Shown: positions 5,449 to 5,906 of the stretch, in pieces | Layout of the letters: every line of letters starts with the position of its first letter | How positions within the stretch are numbered: position 1 is the stretch's first letter | From: DATAMF01 sp964472565 | Lineage (GTDB): Bacteria > Chloroflexota > Anaerolineae > Aggregatilineales > Aggregatilineaceae | Direction: 5' to 3' | NCBI GenBank assembly: GCA_964472565.1 | Contig: CAYYNB010000260.1 | Coordinates: 1 to 5,906, forward strand | Length of the DNA: 5,906 nt | Translations under genes and position numbers: made by a program | Notes under the pieces: model-generated | What the model saw: the letters and a program-made list of their open reading frames with translations, nothing else | The model's database searches: none | Told to the model about the DNA's origin: nothing

Positions 5449-5767
5449 CAAATCCCTCCTGGTGTCTCTCTTCCAACGCCCGACGTAAGACAGCCGAGGG
5501 CCGGAAACGCCCATAGATACGTTGGATGAGATTGGGATACTCATCCCCCCATTTGTCGTGCAGGGTCTGGCGCACAGCACCAGCAGTCTGTAATTCCTGC
5601 ACCTCGATTGACAGTGTGCCCAGGTCGAACAGCGCAATTGTCTTACACGGCTGAACCAGTTCGGCCAGCCACAGGTCACGCAGCACGTCCAGGACCTCGG
5701 CCACCTCCCGCTGCGAACGGTGTGGCAGTCGTCGTGCAATTTCAGTGATCGTCTTACGGTAACTCAT
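5441..5767 (-). CDS. HU/IHF-like DNA-bending protein, divergent
   Basis: This 108-residue protein has the layout of the HU/IHF fold. The N-terminal helices are TITEIARRLPHRSQREVAEVLDVLRDLWLAEL (6-37). The strand-turn IALFDLGTLSIEVQEL (44-59) stands where HU has its GFGTF motif. An arm-like stretch follows, then GRFRPSAVLRRAL (86-98), close to the FRP-x-K/S-xLK end of HU proteins. The arm (60-85) has an unusual sequence and lacks the usual RNP. As first gene of the mob operon it probably bends oriT DNA, as IHF does in F and R388 relaxosomes, but encoded by the element itself. ATG 5767 is preceded by AAAGGAG (5784-5778) at 10 bases. An upstream in-frame GTG at 5878 would run the protein through the oriT inverted repeats with no family-like residues, so I reject it. 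The HU call rests on pattern, not a search. Confidence 0.72.
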   Translation of the reverse strand: MSYRKTITEIARRLPHRSQREVAEVLDVLRDLWLAELVQPCKTIALFDLGTLSIEVQELQTAGAVRQTLHDKWGDEYPNLIQRIYGRFRPSAVLRRALEERHQEGFDE

Positions 5768-5777
5768 GCGGTGATCT

Positions 5778-5784
5778 CTCCTTT
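5778..5784 (-). promoter_or_regulatory. Ribosome-binding site that fixes the HU-like gene start
   Basis: AAAGGAG on the minus strand, 10 bases before ATG 5767. It supports the 108-residue product over the longer GTG-initiated reading from 5878. Confidence 0.7.
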
Positions 5785-5805
5785 GTAGTGCGTGATTTGG
5801 CTTTT

Positions 5806-5830
5806 GATGCGCCCCGGTCCGGGGTGCATC
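5806..5830. repeat. Near-perfect 25-bp palindrome abutting the predicted nick
   Basis: Arms GATGCGCCCCGG (5806-5817) and CCGGGGTGCATC (5819-5830) pair around one base, with a single G-T mispair. The right arm's last four bases, CATC, are the first part of CATCCTG. In MOBP systems the relaxase reads an inverted repeat placed just 5' of the nick in this way. Confidence 0.72.
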
Positions 5831-5859
5831 CTGTCGGGCTGGGCTACCAGTCCGGCAGG
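5830..5859. repeat. Second inverted repeat of the oriT candidate
   Basis: CCTGTCGGGCT (5830-5840) pairs with AGTCCGGCAGG (5849-5859) over 11 positions, with two G-T pairs and an 8-base loop. It lies on the 3' side of the predicted nick. Confidence 0.6.
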
Positions 5860-5884
5860 CGCGGGGGAGGCTGTCCACCCGCGC
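5859..5884. repeat. Third inverted repeat of the oriT candidate
   Basis: GCGCGGG (5859-5865) and CCCGCGC (5878-5884) are perfect 7-bp arms around 12 bases. It is short and G+C-rich, so it may be partly chance in this composition. Confidence 0.4.
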
Positions 5885-5906
5885 ACCGGTGAGAGCGCGA
5901 CCGGCG

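Larger units (their letters stand above)
5768..5906. promoter_or_regulatory. Candidate origin of transfer (oriT) / mob operon control region
   Basis: No gene is supported here. Three inverted repeats lie in a row: 5806-5830, 5830-5859 and 5859-5884. The first runs into CATCCTG/T (nick predicted between 5833 and 5834 on the plus strand), which fits the YATCCTG/Y pattern of RP4- and R64-type oriT sites. If so, the plus strand leaves 5' first towards 5906 and the mob genes enter the recipient last, the usual order. The mob promoter must also lie here or further upstream, but I find no clear -35/-10 pair. The same repeats could double as operator for the RHH or HU-like protein. Confidence 0.55.

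Noticed and set aside
5449..5739. 195-residue version of the RHH protein starting at 5739
   Set aside because: The extra 97 residues are the HU-like gene read in another frame; ATG 5448 has AGGAGGG 5 bases upstream.
5768..5878. 145-residue version of the HU-like protein from GTG 5878
   Set aside because: The extension is translated from the inverted repeats and has no HU character; AAAGGAG precedes ATG 5767.

Overview
This is a bacterial, fairly G+C-rich window. It looks like the mobilization and replication core of a plasmid or an integrative/mobilizable element, followed by a non-coding region that took two transposon insertions. No species marker is present. The strong purine-rich ribosome-binding sites are ordinary for bacteria, and the relaxase style faintly recalls environmental Chloroflexota, but I cannot confirm that. 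No integrase, partition, coupling-protein or secretion gene lies in the window.

All four confident genes are on the minus strand, read from right to left. First comes 5768-5906, a short G+C-rich stretch with three consecutive inverted repeats. The first repeat runs directly into CATCCTG/T, the nick-site pattern of RP4/R64-type (MOBP) transfer origins, so this is a candidate oriT. Next is a tightly overlapping three-gene mob operon: an HU/IHF-like DNA-bending protein (5441-5767), a ribbon-helix-helix protein with a coiled-coil tail (5152-5448) and a small HUH relaxase (4133-5152). Together these could form a relaxosome: a bender, a site-specific binder and a nicking enzyme. After a 91-base gap, which holds a possible 16-codon leader ORF, comes a 986-residue primase-helicase (1081-4041). 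It has an archaeo-eukaryotic-type primase domain, a PriCT-like linker and a P-loop helicase half, and is probably the element's replication protein.

The primase reading frame ends inside a series of four clusters, each of about three tandem 9-base GTGGAGAnn units (888-1130). Two of the clusters face each other and form a stem of about 26 bp just after the stop codon. This is a candidate origin or helicase-loading region.

The most striking part is 261-874. It contains two complete, gene-less, Tn7-like miniature transposons of 305 bp (266-570) and 294 bp (573-866). Each begins TGTTCAC and ends GTGAACA. Each has three widely spaced 19-bp sites at the left end and three sites at 20-bp steps, inverted, at the right end. 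The layout and the site sequence resemble TnsB-binding sites of Tn7. Both have recoverable 5-bp target duplications. The duplications show that the second element landed across the exact tip of the first: ACTCA for the first, split by the second, and ACAAC for the second. The first 260 bases hold no gene I can support, only a strong hairpin.
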